From Terriglobia bacterium (GTDB lineage: Bacteria > Acidobacteriota > Terriglobia > Terriglobales > Acidobacteriaceae): a stretch of DNA of 64,000 nucleotides. The notes beneath the pieces were generated by a model that was not told where the DNA came from, did not search any database, and saw nothing but the letters and a program-made list of their open reading frames with translations. Of this stretch, positions 35,530-45,193 are shown one piece after another. The stretch lies in assembly GCA_021324365.1 (NCBI GenBank), contig JAJPJE010000081.1, positions 36,691 through 100,690 on the forward strand, read 5' to 3'. Made by a program: the position numbers and the translations under genes. Position 1 is the first letter of the stretch, and each line of letters begins with the position of its first letter.

Positions 35530-37992
35530 TCAGAAGATAGCTCCGTTCCAGGCGGTATCTCCAATCGGGGCTCCCGGGGGAGCTTCCAGCACCGGCGTGG
35601 GTTTGAGCACCTGAGCCGGATTCTGCTCGAACTTGCGAATCTGTGCGGCGGCATAAAGCATGTGTGCCTGTTGCTGTTCGTCGGTAGTGAGCGGCACCTG
35701 CTTGCCTAGCCAGGCACGCAGGCCGGTAAGCTTGAATAGAGCCACGGCCCGAACTTCATCCGCGGCCTTCTCGTCAGCCGCGAGGGTCATAAGCTGATTC
35801 AGGGCGACCTCGTCGATCACTCGCTGAACTGCCGCCAATTCTCCATTACGCGGGCGTGACTTCCACGTGGCGTTCACCAGCGCGTCCAATACTTCATTCA
35901 GTCCGGGCTGCTCAGGATCCTGGCTGTGGTATTGAATTAATCGCGCGGCACGGGCTGGATCGAGAAGGACGCCAATGGTAAGGTTCGCCGAAGTCTCGGC
36001 GGCCGCGAGCGGATCGAACGTAAGAGCGGTATGACTGGGGAAATCCTCATAAGGTTTGATTCCCGATGGGCGCGGAGGAATGAGTTTGCTGATGCGATCT
36101 GGTATGGCAAGGAATTCCGGGGAGATTGTCTGCAGAACTTCCTTAAGAGCACGGCGTTGCTCTGCCCCACTCACCGGTGCGGTCGGGACTTGTCCATCGC
36201 CACGCAATGCGTACGTGTAGTTGAGGCCGCCAATGGTCTTCGTAACCGCTTCCGTCTGATAGCGGTGGTAAAGATAAATGGGGACAAACACGTCCTGCAG
36301 TTGTGCCATGGCAGTTCCTTCTGGAATGTCGTTCTCTCCGAAGCGTTGCAGTGCTGCCGCCCGAACCCTGAAAACGTTTTGCAACTCGCTAACCGGATCT
36401 TTGCCGTTATCCCACAAGTTCGTGTACGGACTGGCGCTACCGGGCGGCCGCGCATCCTGGTCCGTAAGAAAGGTGAGTCCCCGCTTCGCAGCGTCTTCGA
36501 TGATTTTGTTCAGGGCCGCGTGTTCGTCGGTGCCGGGCGGGAAATCGGAATAGCCATATTGAATAGTGACCTTATCCCAATCGCCAATTCCGGTCGCGTA
36601 AGCCTGGGAAAGGTCCATCGAGCCGTCAGCAGCAAGTTTTACCCAGGGATGCGGATAATCCATCACCGACGCGCGTCCCTCGGTGCTGGCGATGTAGTTG
36701 TGCTGCAGTCCCAAGGTGTGGCCAATTTCGTGAGCGGCGAGTTGTCGCAGGCGCGCAAGCGCGGCTTGCAGCATGCGCGGGTCCGGTTGCTGTCCGTTCT
36801 TGTAGGGAGCGAGCAACCCTTCGAAGATCATGTAGTCCTGCCGCACGCGGAGCGAACCCAGCGTAACTTGTCCCTTAATGATCTCGCCGGTCCGCGGATC
36901 AACAACAGCAGCACCATACGACCAGCCGCGAGTCGAACGATGGACCCAGTTGATCATGTTGTAGCGAATATCCATTGGATCAGCGCCTGGAGGAAGCATT
37001 TCAACCTGAAAGGCGTTTCGATATCCCGCGGCTTCAAAGGCCTGGTTCCACCAGCGGGCGCCGTCCAGCAGGGCCGAACGGACGGGCTCTGGAGTTCCAG
37101 GATCGAGATAGTAGACGATCGGTTTTACTGGATCGCTGATCGCAGCCGAAGGATCTTTCTTCTGCAAACGATGGCGGGCGATATAGCGCTTCACAATTGG
37201 CGATCCGATAGGCGCGGAGTAATCCATGTACTTGATGGAGAAGAAGCCCGCACGCGGATCGAATTCTCGGGGATGATAATTTCCGTCCGGAAGCTGAACG
37301 AACGAGTAATGCTCGCGCACGGTAACCGCGTTTGGATCGGGTACGACTTCCTGAACGAACTTTCCAGGCTCTTCGCCAACAAAGGTCAAAGTGGATTCCA
37401 CTTCTGTATTTTGCGGAAAGTTCTTCGTATTCGGCAGATAGACCGCCGAACGCGAGGCATCCAGGTGAAACGTGCCTTGTTTCGTCTTCTTCAGCGTTTC
37501 TACAACGTGATGTGCATCACTGGTGAAGAAGAGGGTAGCATCAACCAGAACGTGGTCACCGTCTTCCGCGGCAACCGCAAAACCCCAAATTACAGATTGT
37601 GCAAAAGCATCCTCTACGGCTTGCTTCTCAGTGCGATTGTCGCTGCTAGCGCGAAACCCGTAATTTACTGCCGTGAGCAGGACTTTCGGACCACTACGCT
37701 CGAACTTAACAATGCGTTCTTCGCCTAGTTGTCCGCGATCGAGACCGATGTCATTCGAGCCGACCCCTGCAGCCAGCGAGTCGAGGAAGAGGAATTCCGT
37801 GTTCCACTTGTCGATCTCAAGCCAGAGCTTGCCGGCGCGCTCATCCCAATACAATGGAAAGTAACCCGGCAACTTGCGCATCTGTTTTGTCATGTCAGAA
37901 ATAGTGGGGAGCGGTTTCTCTTCTTGCGACTGCACGAAAGCACTGCCAAGAAGAATGTAAGCGATGAGAACAGCCAGATGCTGCAGGCGCAA
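35530..37992 (-). CDS. Secreted zinc-dependent metalloprotease (DUF5117/DUF4953 type)
   Basis: 820 residues with a signal peptide (1-22). A metzincin-like zinc motif HEIGHTLGLQHN lies near 417, and the Met-turn region ASVMDYPHP near 435. The preceding DUF5117-like region has MRKLPGYFPLYWDERAGKLWLEI and GSNDIGLDRGQL; WSYGAAVVDPRTGEIIKG precedes the zinc site. The C-terminal part is helical. It starts with TTG, 5 bases after GGAGG. Such proteases are common in Acidobacteriota and Bacteroidota and are presumed periplasmic or exported; substrates are unknown. Confidence 0.9.
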   Translation of the reverse strand: MRLQHLAVLIAYILLGSAFVQSQEEKPLPTISDMTKQMRKLPGYFPLYWDERAGKLWLEIDKWNTEFLFLDSLAAGVGSNDIGLDRGQLGEERIVKFERSGPKVLLTAVNYGFRASSDNRTEKQAVEDAFAQSVIWGFAVAAEDGDHVLVDATLFFTSDAHHVVETLKKTKQGTFHLDASRSAVYLPNTKNFPQNTEVESTLTFVGEEPGKFVQEVVPDPNAVTVREHYSFVQLPDGNYHPREFDPRAGFFSIKYMDYSAPIGSPIVKRYIARHRLQKKDPSAAISDPVKPIVYYLDPGTPEPVRSALLDGARWWNQAFEAAGYRNAFQVEMLPPGADPMDIRYNMINWVHRSTRGWSYGAAVVDPRTGEIIKGQVTLGSLRVRQDYMIFEGLLAPYKNGQQPDPRMLQAALARLRQLAAHEIGHTLGLQHNYIASTEGRASVMDYPHPWVKLAADGSMDLSQAYATGIGDWDKVTIQYGYSDFPPGTDEHAALNKIIEDAAKRGLTFLTDQDARPPGSASPYTNLWDNGKDPVSELQNVFRVRAAALQRFGENDIPEGTAMAQLQDVFVPIYLYHRYQTEAVTKTIGGLNYTYALRGDGQVPTAPVSGAEQRRALKEVLQTISPEFLAIPDRISKLIPPRPSGIKPYEDFPSHTALTFDPLAAAETSANLTIGVLLDPARAARLIQYHSQDPEQPGLNEVLDALVNATWKSRPRNGELAAVQRVIDEVALNQLMTLAADEKAADEVRAVALFKLTGLRAWLGKQVPLTTDEQQQAHMLYAAAQIRKFEQNPAQVLKPTPVLEAPPGAPIGDTAWNGAIF

Positions 37993-38119
37993 AGATGCCT
38001 CCGCAAAGCGATGGACAGTGGTGGAATGAATACTGCTCGATTGCCATGCACTTTAGCAGCAGGTGCTCTGGAATTGCAAAACGGCAACGTCTACAACGGC
38101 TATGACGCAGAATGCAATG

Positions 38120-38683
38120 TTACGCTGCGGTTGCCGTAACCGTCAGAACTCGCAGTCCCGGCAATTGGTGATTCCATCCCACGGGCGGATGGTCGAAATA
38201 AATTCGGATCATCTGCGCCTGATTTGGCTTGATAGGTACTTTTGTGAGCGGCTGAGCGTCTCCCTCTGAGCCTTTCACGAGCGCCAAGACCGGGCGGGAC
38301 TGGGTGTTCAGCGTCTGTCCATTCGCACCTTTGAAGCTGACTTCCACCTGCACGCCGGTGATCGCAGTTGTACCGTTATTATGCAGATATCCCACGAGGT
38401 AATAAGCACCGCCCACCGGTGCCGCCTGCAGGCTTAAGTTGCTTAGCTGCACTTGATTAACAGTCGGTTGCGGTGGAACCTGAGCAGCCGCGGGGGAAGG
38501 CGTCATTCTTGTAGCACGGGGCAGAGTGGCGATGATGGCAATCAGGATCGCGGCAGCCACCATGATGGCAATCAGCGTCCACGGAAACTGGCTTTTCGGC
38601 GGCACCTTCAACTTAGGATGGACGTCGCGCGGGCCCGTATCCGGGGTCCTTCTCTCGTTGGGGTACTGTGGGTTGGTCGCCAT
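38120..38683 (-). CDS. Single-span membrane protein with FxLYD/DUF2393-like extracytoplasmic domain
   Basis: 187 residues. A polar N-terminus (about 35 residues) precedes one membrane span PWTLIAIMVAAAILIAIIATL. The exported part has a beta-rich domain with VQLSNLSLQAAPVGGAYYLVGYLHNNGTTAITGVQVEVSF, the layout of FxLYD-like or DUF2393 domains. The ATG has GGGAG about 7 bases upstream. Function unknown. It is followed by no obvious terminator. Confidence 0.65.
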   Translation of the reverse strand: MATNPQYPNERRTPDTGPRDVHPKLKVPPKSQFPWTLIAIMVAAAILIAIIATLPRATRMTPSPAAAQVPPQPTVNQVQLSNLSLQAAPVGGAYYLVGYLHNNGTTAITGVQVEVSFKGANGQTLNTQSRPVLALVKGSEGDAQPLTKVPIKPNQAQMIRIYFDHPPVGWNHQLPGLRVLTVTATAA

Positions 38684-38787
38684 TGTGAGTCTCCCTGCTT
38701 CCCTGGTCTGAGTTGCACATCTCGCTACACGACATGTTTGATGTCCGGCGAGGAAGCAAGGCTTTCCGGTGCGAAATGGAAGAACGG

Positions 38788-40167
38788 CTAGGAGTTGGAG
38801 AGCGGGAGATAGACCAGGAAGCGGGTGTCACCTGGCTGGGAATTCACCTGAATATTACCTTTGTGCTTGCGAACGATACGCTGAACGGTATCGAGGCCAA
38901 GTCCGGTACCCTGCCCAACTCCCTTCGTAGTAAAGAACGGTTCGAAGATGTGGGTCCGAACCTCCGGCGCGATTCCCGGGCCATTGTCGCCGATCTCGAC
39001 CACCACGCAACCATCCTCCCTGAAGGTGCGGACGCGCAACTCGCCTTTACCCTTCATGGCATCGATCGCGTTGTCGATGATGTTGGTCCAGACCTGATTC
39101 AGCTCGCTTCCGAAGGAGTTAACCAGCAACGGAACCGGATCATATTCCCGCTTTACCGTAACTCCGTGCTTCAGCTTATGATTCATGATCGTGAGCGTAT
39201 TTTCCAGGCTCTTGACTACGTCGACATTCTGGACCGGAGATTGGTCCATGTAGGTGTATTCCTTGATGGCGCGGACGAGATCGGAAATGCGCGATGTGCT
39301 GCTTTCGATTTCGTTCAATAGGTTGGCAATGTCGACAGAGGCACCAATGCGAATCAGCGCGGCTCGGGCCGTGTCTGCATCCAGAATGTCGAACAACGCT
39401 TCCACGGCTTGCGGCTGGATGTTCTTCCGCGCCAGATCGGCAGCCAATTCCCAGAGATCATTCTGACCATGGCTGCGGAATAATGAGTCCAGCTCGTCTT
39501 CCAGAGTAGCGATGGTCAGCGGATCAGGAGGCGGTTCGTCGGCTCTGGCGAATGAGGCTTCCATCCTCTCGATTTCGGCCTTCTGCTCTGGGGTAAGGGG
39601 ACGGCGACCCAGTTCGAGGCTGGCATCGCGAATGCACTTTAATGTCTCGCGAAGCTGGCTGGTAGCCCGCTTTGCCGCAGCGGCCGGATTGTTCATTTCG
39701 TGGGCCAGACCCGCTGAAAGCTTCCCGAGCCCAACCAGCCGATCGCGCTGCTGCTCAATTCTTGTCGCTTCGCGAATGCGGTCAGACATCAAGCCAACCA
39801 GCCGCTTCGTCAGCTCGGGCATCTTTTGCACGAGCTCTTGAAACTTATCTGCAGGAAATCGCAGTGCCCGGGCATCGGTTACGGCACGGCTGGTGACAGT
39901 AAACTGTGTCATTCGTGAATACGGAAGTGCGCCAACGATATTGCCCGCCTGGCTATTGAAGGTAAAAACTTCGCCCGCGAATTCAGCGCGGGCCTGCATC
40001 TGGCCTTCGAGAATGACAAACATCGCATTGGCCGGATCTCCTTGACGGATGTACACCTCACCAGCATTCACGTGAACTTCGTGTACCTGGCAGAGGAACC
40101 AGTCCAGCTGATCGTCAGGCAGATCGCTAAATGCCGGCACCTTCCGTAATTCGGCTCTGTCGATCAT
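38788..40167 (-). CDS. Cyclic-nucleotide-binding sensor histidine kinase
   Basis: 459 residues, soluble. Residues 10-125 are a cNMP-binding domain ([24 protein letters not shown]). HisKA follows with the phospho-acceptor His in [22 protein letters not shown] at about 154. The HATPase domain (about 320-455) shows [23 protein letters not shown] and [13 protein letters not shown]. There is no transmembrane span. Its start immediately follows the stop of the receiver/TrxR-like gene, so both are one operon and a probable cognate pair. The signal may be a cyclic nucleotide, or redox through the partner (inference). Confidence 0.9.
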   Translation of the reverse strand: MIDRAELRKVPAFSDLPDDQLDWFLCQVHEVHVNAGEVYIRQGDPANAMFVILEGQMQARAEFAGEVFTFNSQAGNIVGALPYSRMTQFTVTSRAVTDARALRFPADKFQELVQKMPELTKRLVGLMSDRIREATRIEQQRDRLVGLGKLSAGLAHEMNNPAAAAKRATSQLRETLKCIRDASLELGRRPLTPEQKAEIERMEASFARADEPPPDPLTIATLEDELDSLFRSHGQNDLWELAADLARKNIQPQAVEALFDILDADTARAALIRIGASVDIANLLNEIESSTSRISDLVRAIKEYTYMDQSPVQNVDVVKSLENTLTIMNHKLKHGVTVKREYDPVPLLVNSFGSELNQVWTNIIDNAIDAMKGKGELRVRTFREDGCVVVEIGDNGPGIAPEVRTHIFEPFFTTKGVGQGTGLGLDTVQRIVRKHKGNIQVNSQPGDTRFLVYLPLSNS

Positions 40168-41838
40168 CTACACCTTGCTCAGATACTGATGAATGAATTG
40201 CACGGCAACGGAACCTTCACCGACCCCTGATGCAACGCGCTTTACGGATCCATGCCGCACATCACCCACCGCGAAAATACCCGGAACATTCGTTTCGAGC
40301 AAATACGGATCGCGGTCCAGGCTCCAGCCCTTCGGATGTTTCCCATCGTGCATCAGGTCGGGACCTGTGAGCACAAAACCACGGTCGTCACGTTCCACAA
40401 CGTCCGAAAGCCAGTCAGTGCGCGGCAGAGCCCCAATAAAGATAAACATGGAACTGGCTGGCACGCGCTCCACTTTCCCGGTATCCGAGCATAGGACTGA
40501 AACCTCTTCGAGATGCGTTTCGCCGTGAACTTCTGCAACACTTGCATTGGACCAGATCTGTATGTTTGGCGTGGCCTTAATCTGATCGATGAGGTATTGC
40601 GACATGGTGCTGGAGAGTGAGCCGCCGCGAATGAGCATGACGACTCGGTCAGCGTACTTGGAAAAGTTCATGGCGGCCTGTCCGGCAGAATTCGCGCCGC
40701 CAACCACATAGACACTCTCACCCTGACAAGAGAGCGCCTCGGTTGTGCCGCCGCCGTAGTAGACACCCGCTCCTTGCAGGCGGTCGATGCCCGGGGCTTC
40801 GAGCCGACGCCACTGCACGCCGCTGGCAATCATGAGAGCGTGACAGGAGATCTCCGAACCATCAGCGAGCTTGAGTATCCGATAGGAACCTTCAGTTCTG
40901 ACAGACATAGCTTCCTGCGGCGCCAGAATTTCTACACCGAACCTCTTTGCCTGAACGACTGCACGCCTAGCAAGATCGCCGCCGCTTAGTCCGTTGGGAA
41001 ACCCGAGATAGTTCTCGATACGTGAACTCATGCCAGCCTGTCCGCCGGGAGCTTCCCTTTCGACGATGACGGTATTCAGCCCCTCGGAAGCACCATAAAC
41101 TGCGGCAGCCAGTCCGGCCGGTCCTCCGCCGACAATGGCAAGATCGTAGAAGTCGGTTTGGGCACGCGTGCGTAGCCCAACCTTCTGCGCCACCTCCGCA
41201 GGCACGCTCTCGAGCAGCCTGGTCCCGTCGGGAAACAGGACCACCGGCAAGTTGCTCGCTTCCGGCCCAAGCGCTTCGAGTAAGCGTACTGTTTCCGGGT
41301 CATTAGCAGACTGCTCCACATCGATCCACTGATACGGCACGCGATTGCGCGCAAGAAAATCCCGCAGCTCGTACGAGCGTGGCGACCAACGTGTCCCGAG
41401 TACCCGGATGCCTTGAAATGCCGGGTGATAGCTGGCCTTCCAATCGTCGAGAAGATCATCAAGCTGTGGGTACAGGTGTTCTGTCGGTGGGTCCCACGGC
41501 TTGAGAAAGAAGTAATTGATGTTAGCTTGATTTATTGCAGTGATCGCCGCGGATGTATCTGCGTAAGCGGTGAGCAGAGCTCGTTTAGCATCGGGAAAGA
41601 TGCGCATGCCCTCCTGCAGAAAACCGACGCCATCCATGTTGGGCATACGCTGATCCGCGAGCATCAAAGCTACGCTGTCGTTGCGCAGCTTCAGTTGCTT
41701 CAGCAAATCGAGTGCCGCTTCCGGCGAATCGCTCCCGATCACCCGATAGTCTGCTCCATATTGCGACCGCAGATCGCGCTCAATCGCGCGCAAAACATCG
41801 CGATCGTCATCCACGCTCAGTAACACTGGTTTCGCCAT
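40168..41838 (-). CDS. Receiver / glutaredoxin-like / thioredoxin-reductase-like fusion protein
   Basis: 556 residues with three modules. A complete receiver (1-125) has D10-D12, phospho-acceptor D62 in LADQRMP, T90 and K113. A Grx/Trx-like domain (144-220) reads GTRWSPRSYELRDFLARN, with Ser-Pro-Arg-Ser where a CPYC-type site would be. A flavoprotein part (229-556) has AIVGGGPAGLAAA and the NADPH loop VGGANSAGQAAM, and FAVGDVRHGSVKRVASGVGEGS. The usual TrxR CxxC is replaced by YGGGTT (361-366). Both redox centres are thus lost. The kinase gene follows with no gap. Confidence 0.92.
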   Translation of the reverse strand: MAKPVLLSVDDDRDVLRAIERDLRSQYGADYRVIGSDSPEAALDLLKQLKLRNDSVALMLADQRMPNMDGVGFLQEGMRIFPDAKRALLTAYADTSAAITAINQANINYFFLKPWDPPTEHLYPQLDDLLDDWKASYHPAFQGIRVLGTRWSPRSYELRDFLARNRVPYQWIDVEQSANDPETVRLLEALGPEASNLPVVLFPDGTRLLESVPAEVAQKVGLRTRAQTDFYDLAIVGGGPAGLAAAVYGASEGLNTVIVEREAPGGQAGMSSRIENYLGFPNGLSGGDLARRAVVQAKRFGVEILAPQEAMSVRTEGSYRILKLADGSEISCHALMIASGVQWRRLEAPGIDRLQGAGVYYGGGTTEALSCQGESVYVVGGANSAGQAAMNFSKYADRVVMLIRGGSLSSTMSQYLIDQIKATPNIQIWSNASVAEVHGETHLEEVSVLCSDTGKVERVPASSMFIFIGALPRTDWLSDVVERDDRGFVLTGPDLMHDGKHPKGWSLDRDPYLLETNVPGIFAVGDVRHGSVKRVASGVGEGSVAVQFIHQYLSKV

Positions 41839-41947
41839 AAAAATGAATCCCGAAGCAAAAGGAAGAGCTCAGACGGTTGGACGCCTGAGCGTTTCGGTTA
41901 GATACAAGAAAATGATCCGACTGTAGCAGCACGGACCTGAACGGTCA

Positions 41948-44900
41948 CTATGCTACTTCGAGCTCTTTATCCTGGACGGTAGCTTCCGCGTGCTTGCTCG
42001 AGAACAGGCCAAGCAGTTTCTTCAATGTAACGTACAGCACCGGGATGAATAACAGGTTAAGAAGGGTGGAGAACAACATGCCGCCCACGATCGCGGTTCC
42101 CACCGAGTGCCTGCCGAGCGCGCCAGCGCCAGTCGCAAAATAAAGAGGCAGCACGCCGAGGATGAAGGCGAAAGACGTCATCAGAATAGGCCGCAAGCGC
42201 AGCTCAGCGGCCTCGACCGCAGCGTCGGCGATGCTGCGTCCGCGCTCGATCAACTGCTCGGCGAATTCGACGATCAGAATCGAGTTCTTCGCGGACAAGC
42301 CAATCAGCATGACGAGGCCGATCTGAACGTATACATCATCGACCATTCCGCGCAGATCAATAAAGAGCAATGCACCCAATACCGCCATCGGTACCGCAAG
42401 TAGGATGATGAATGGCAACGCAAAGCTCTCATACTGCGCTGAGAGCGTCAGGTAGACGACCAGCAGTCCCAGCGCGAAGATCACGATGGCTTTGCCGGCA
42501 GCTTCTACTTCTTCCAGCGCAAGCCCCGTCCAACTGAACGTCATGCCCTGCAGCATGTTCTGCTTCGCGAGTTCTTCCATCGCTTTCAGTCCCTGGCCGG
42601 AGCTGTATCCGGGTGCGGCGGCGCCATCGATTTCGGCGGAGCGGAACAGGTTGTAGTGGTTGATGACCTGCGGCCCCGATGTCTCTTGCAGCGAGACAAT
42701 GTTCGACAGCGGAACCAGTCCACCTTTATCCGAACGCACGTAATACTGCCGGAGATCGCTGGCGGTCATGCGGAACGGCTGGTCGGCTTGCACGTAGACG
42801 CGATAGGAACGATTGTTGAAATCGAAATCGTTCACGTACTCCGATCCCATATACACACCGAGCGCCTGGGAAACCTGGCTGATCGGAACGCCCATAGCTT
42901 TCGCCTTTTCGCGATCGATCTGCACCAGTTGCTGCGGGTCGTTGGCGGTGAAGCTGGTGAAGAGTCCAGTGAGATCCTTCCGCTGCCGGCTTGCGGCAAC
43001 AATCTTGTGCGCCGTCATGTCGAGATCCTGAAGCGTGTTGCGACCGAGATCCTGCAATTCAAACTGAAATCCACCAAAGCTGCCGATACCCTGAATAGCC
43101 GGTGGCTCGAATGCAACTACGAGCGCTCCGGGAACGCCGAACAGTTTCGGTGACACGCGCGCAACGATTTCCGCCGCGGAGTGACCTTTGCCCCTGCGTT
43201 CATCGATTGGTTTCAATGGCGCAAAGATGAGACCGTAGTTGGAGGCGCTTCCGCCGGAAAGAGAGAATCCTGGCACAGCGAAGGTTCCGAATACATCGGG
43301 ATCGGCACGAAGAATCTCTTCCGCCTTGCGCGCGACGTTCGTCGTGTAACTGAGAGATGCACCCGGTGGTGCCTGGACCACAACGATGAAGTAATTCTGA
43401 TCTTCCTGCGGCACGAATCCGGTCGGGACGTGGCGATACATGTATGCCGTGGCCGCCAATCCAGCAAGGAAGAAAACAATCATGACGTAGCGGATCTTCA
43501 GTACACCTCCGAGAATGCGGCCATAGATGCGGCCCATGCCGTGAATACCGCGATCGATTCCCTGCGCGACGGAACGGTAGCCACGCGAGAGCGCATCGAT
43601 TCTCGTCCAGTCAAAGATCCCGTATTTCTTCTCTTCGCTACGCAGAAGGATCGCCGCGAGTGCCGGAGACAACGTCAATGCGTTGAAGAGCGAAATTGCA
43701 ATCGCGAATGCAATGGTCAACGAGAACTGCTTGTACAAGATGCCCGTGGTTCCCGGAAAGAACGATACCGGCAGGAATACCGAAATCAGCACAAGCGACG
43801 TCGCAACAACCGCGCTGGAGACTTCCGCCATAGCGACCGAGGTGGCTGTATGCGCGTCAGTGCCATCTTCATTGATATGTCGCTGCGCATTTTCAATGAC
43901 GACGATGGCATCGTCCACCACCAAACCGGTAGCCAGAATGATGCCGAAGAGCGTCAGAGAATTGATGGAGAAGCCAAATATCTTAATGAACGCAAATGTT
44001 CCGACCAGCGAAACGGGAATCGTGATCGCTGGGATAACAGTGGCCCGCCAATCCAGCAGGAAGAAGAAGATCACGATGACGACGATCAGGATCGCCTCTT
44101 CGAGTGTGTTTACCACTTCCTTGATCGAGTCGCCGACGACTGTCGTGGTGTCGAAGGCAATTACATACTTCATTCCCGGTGGAAATGACTTCGAAAGCTC
44201 GGCCAGTTCGGCTTTCGCCGCCTTGTCGACGTCAAGCGCGTTCGCATTCGAGAGCTGCTGCACGCCAATGCCGATGGCGTCATGCCCGCTATACATCAGG
44301 TTGGTGTCGTAGCTCTCAGCGCCGATCTCCGCGCGACCGACATCTTTAAGCTGCACGATCCCGTTCGGCGTGTTCTTGAGGATGATGTTCTCGAATTGCC
44401 TGGGATCAGACATTCTGCCAATGACGCGCAACGTCACCTGGAACGATTGCTTCGGATCGGCCGGTGGACGCCCTAATTGTCCGGCAGGAATCTCGACGTT
44501 CTGCTCCTGCAACGCCGAAACCACGTCTGCGGCGGTTAACTGGCGTGCCGCCAATTTCGTCGGATCAAGCCAGATGCGCATTGCATATTTGCGCTCACCG
44601 AAGATGAGAACATCACCGACGCCAGGGATACGCTTGAGAGCATCCTTTACATAAACATCCAGGTAATTCGAGATGTACTGGTTCGAGAGGCTGTTATCGG
44701 GCGAGTAGAAACCAGCAGCAAACACGAAGTTCGGGTTCGCTTTAGTGATGGTGATTCCGGTGTTCTTGATCTCCTGGGGCAGCCGCCCTTGTGCGGTCGC
44801 CACTCGATTCTGCACGTCCACCGCAGCTACGTTCAGATCGTATCCGGTCCGGAATGTGACATTGATGCTGCTGGTGCCATCGTTCGAACTGGTAGAGGTA

Positions 44901-45133
44901 ATGTAGTGCATGCCCTCTACACCGTTGATCTGCTGCTCCAGAGGCGTCGTGACCGCGGACTCCACTACCTGCGCATTGGCGCCCACGTAGTTGCTGGTAA
45001 CCGTGACCTGCGGAGGAGCAAGATTCGGATAGAGCGAGATGGGCAACGTGGGAATGCACACCGCGCCCGCCAGGATGATCAACAGCGCGCAAACAGTCGC
45101 AAAGATCGGACGTTTTATGAAGAAATCAACCAC
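41948..45133 (-). CDS. RND efflux transporter, HAE1 (AcrB-like) family
   Basis: Inner-membrane proton-driven drug or solvent exporter of 1061 residues. It starts MVDFFIKRPIFATVCALLIILAG, with GTG 8 bases after AGAGGGG. It has the duplicated architecture of 12 spans and two large periplasmic loops. The proton-relay pair is seen in TGLVVDDAIVVIENAQRHI, and the second half shows LVMLIGLSAKNSILIVEFAEQL. Periplasmic porter motifs such as GVEGMHYITSTSSNDGT are typical HAE1. The adaptor gene is directly upstream in transcription (60-base gap). No TolC-like gene is in the window. Confidence 0.95.
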   Translation of the reverse strand: MVDFFIKRPIFATVCALLIILAGAVCIPTLPISLYPNLAPPQVTVTSNYVGANAQVVESAVTTPLEQQINGVEGMHYITSTSSNDGTSSINVTFRTGYDLNVAAVDVQNRVATAQGRLPQEIKNTGITITKANPNFVFAAGFYSPDNSLSNQYISNYLDVYVKDALKRIPGVGDVLIFGERKYAMRIWLDPTKLAARQLTAADVVSALQEQNVEIPAGQLGRPPADPKQSFQVTLRVIGRMSDPRQFENIILKNTPNGIVQLKDVGRAEIGAESYDTNLMYSGHDAIGIGVQQLSNANALDVDKAAKAELAELSKSFPPGMKYVIAFDTTTVVGDSIKEVVNTLEEAILIVVIVIFFFLLDWRATVIPAITIPVSLVGTFAFIKIFGFSINSLTLFGIILATGLVVDDAIVVIENAQRHINEDGTDAHTATSVAMAEVSSAVVATSLVLISVFLPVSFFPGTTGILYKQFSLTIAFAIAISLFNALTLSPALAAILLRSEEKKYGIFDWTRIDALSRGYRSVAQGIDRGIHGMGRIYGRILGGVLKIRYVMIVFFLAGLAATAYMYRHVPTGFVPQEDQNYFIVVVQAPPGASLSYTTNVARKAEEILRADPDVFGTFAVPGFSLSGGSASNYGLIFAPLKPIDERRGKGHSAAEIVARVSPKLFGVPGALVVAFEPPAIQGIGSFGGFQFELQDLGRNTLQDLDMTAHKIVAASRQRKDLTGLFTSFTANDPQQLVQIDREKAKAMGVPISQVSQALGVYMGSEYVNDFDFNNRSYRVYVQADQPFRMTASDLRQYYVRSDKGGLVPLSNIVSLQETSGPQVINHYNLFRSAEIDGAAAPGYSSGQGLKAMEELAKQNMLQGMTFSWTGLALEEVEAAGKAIVIFALGLLVVYLTLSAQYESFALPFIILLAVPMAVLGALLFIDLRGMVDDVYVQIGLVMLIGLSAKNSILIVEFAEQLIERGRSIADAAVEAAELRLRPILMTSFAFILGVLPLYFATGAGALGRHSVGTAIVGGMLFSTLLNLLFIPVLYVTLKKLLGLFSSKHAEATVQDKELEVA

Positions 45134-45193
45134 GACAATGCCCCTCTGTCCGCGACGTATACGCGGCCCTGATGCTGTCGATCTGTTGGGCGA

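Noticed and set aside
36031..37728. 565-codon plus-strand frame inside the metalloprotease
   Set aside because: Fully antisense to a clear HExxH protease, with low-complexity composition and no motif.
43181..44188. 335-codon plus-strand frame inside the AcrB-like gene
   Set aside because: Antisense shadow; Arg- and Asp-rich composition typical of reverse-frame reading.
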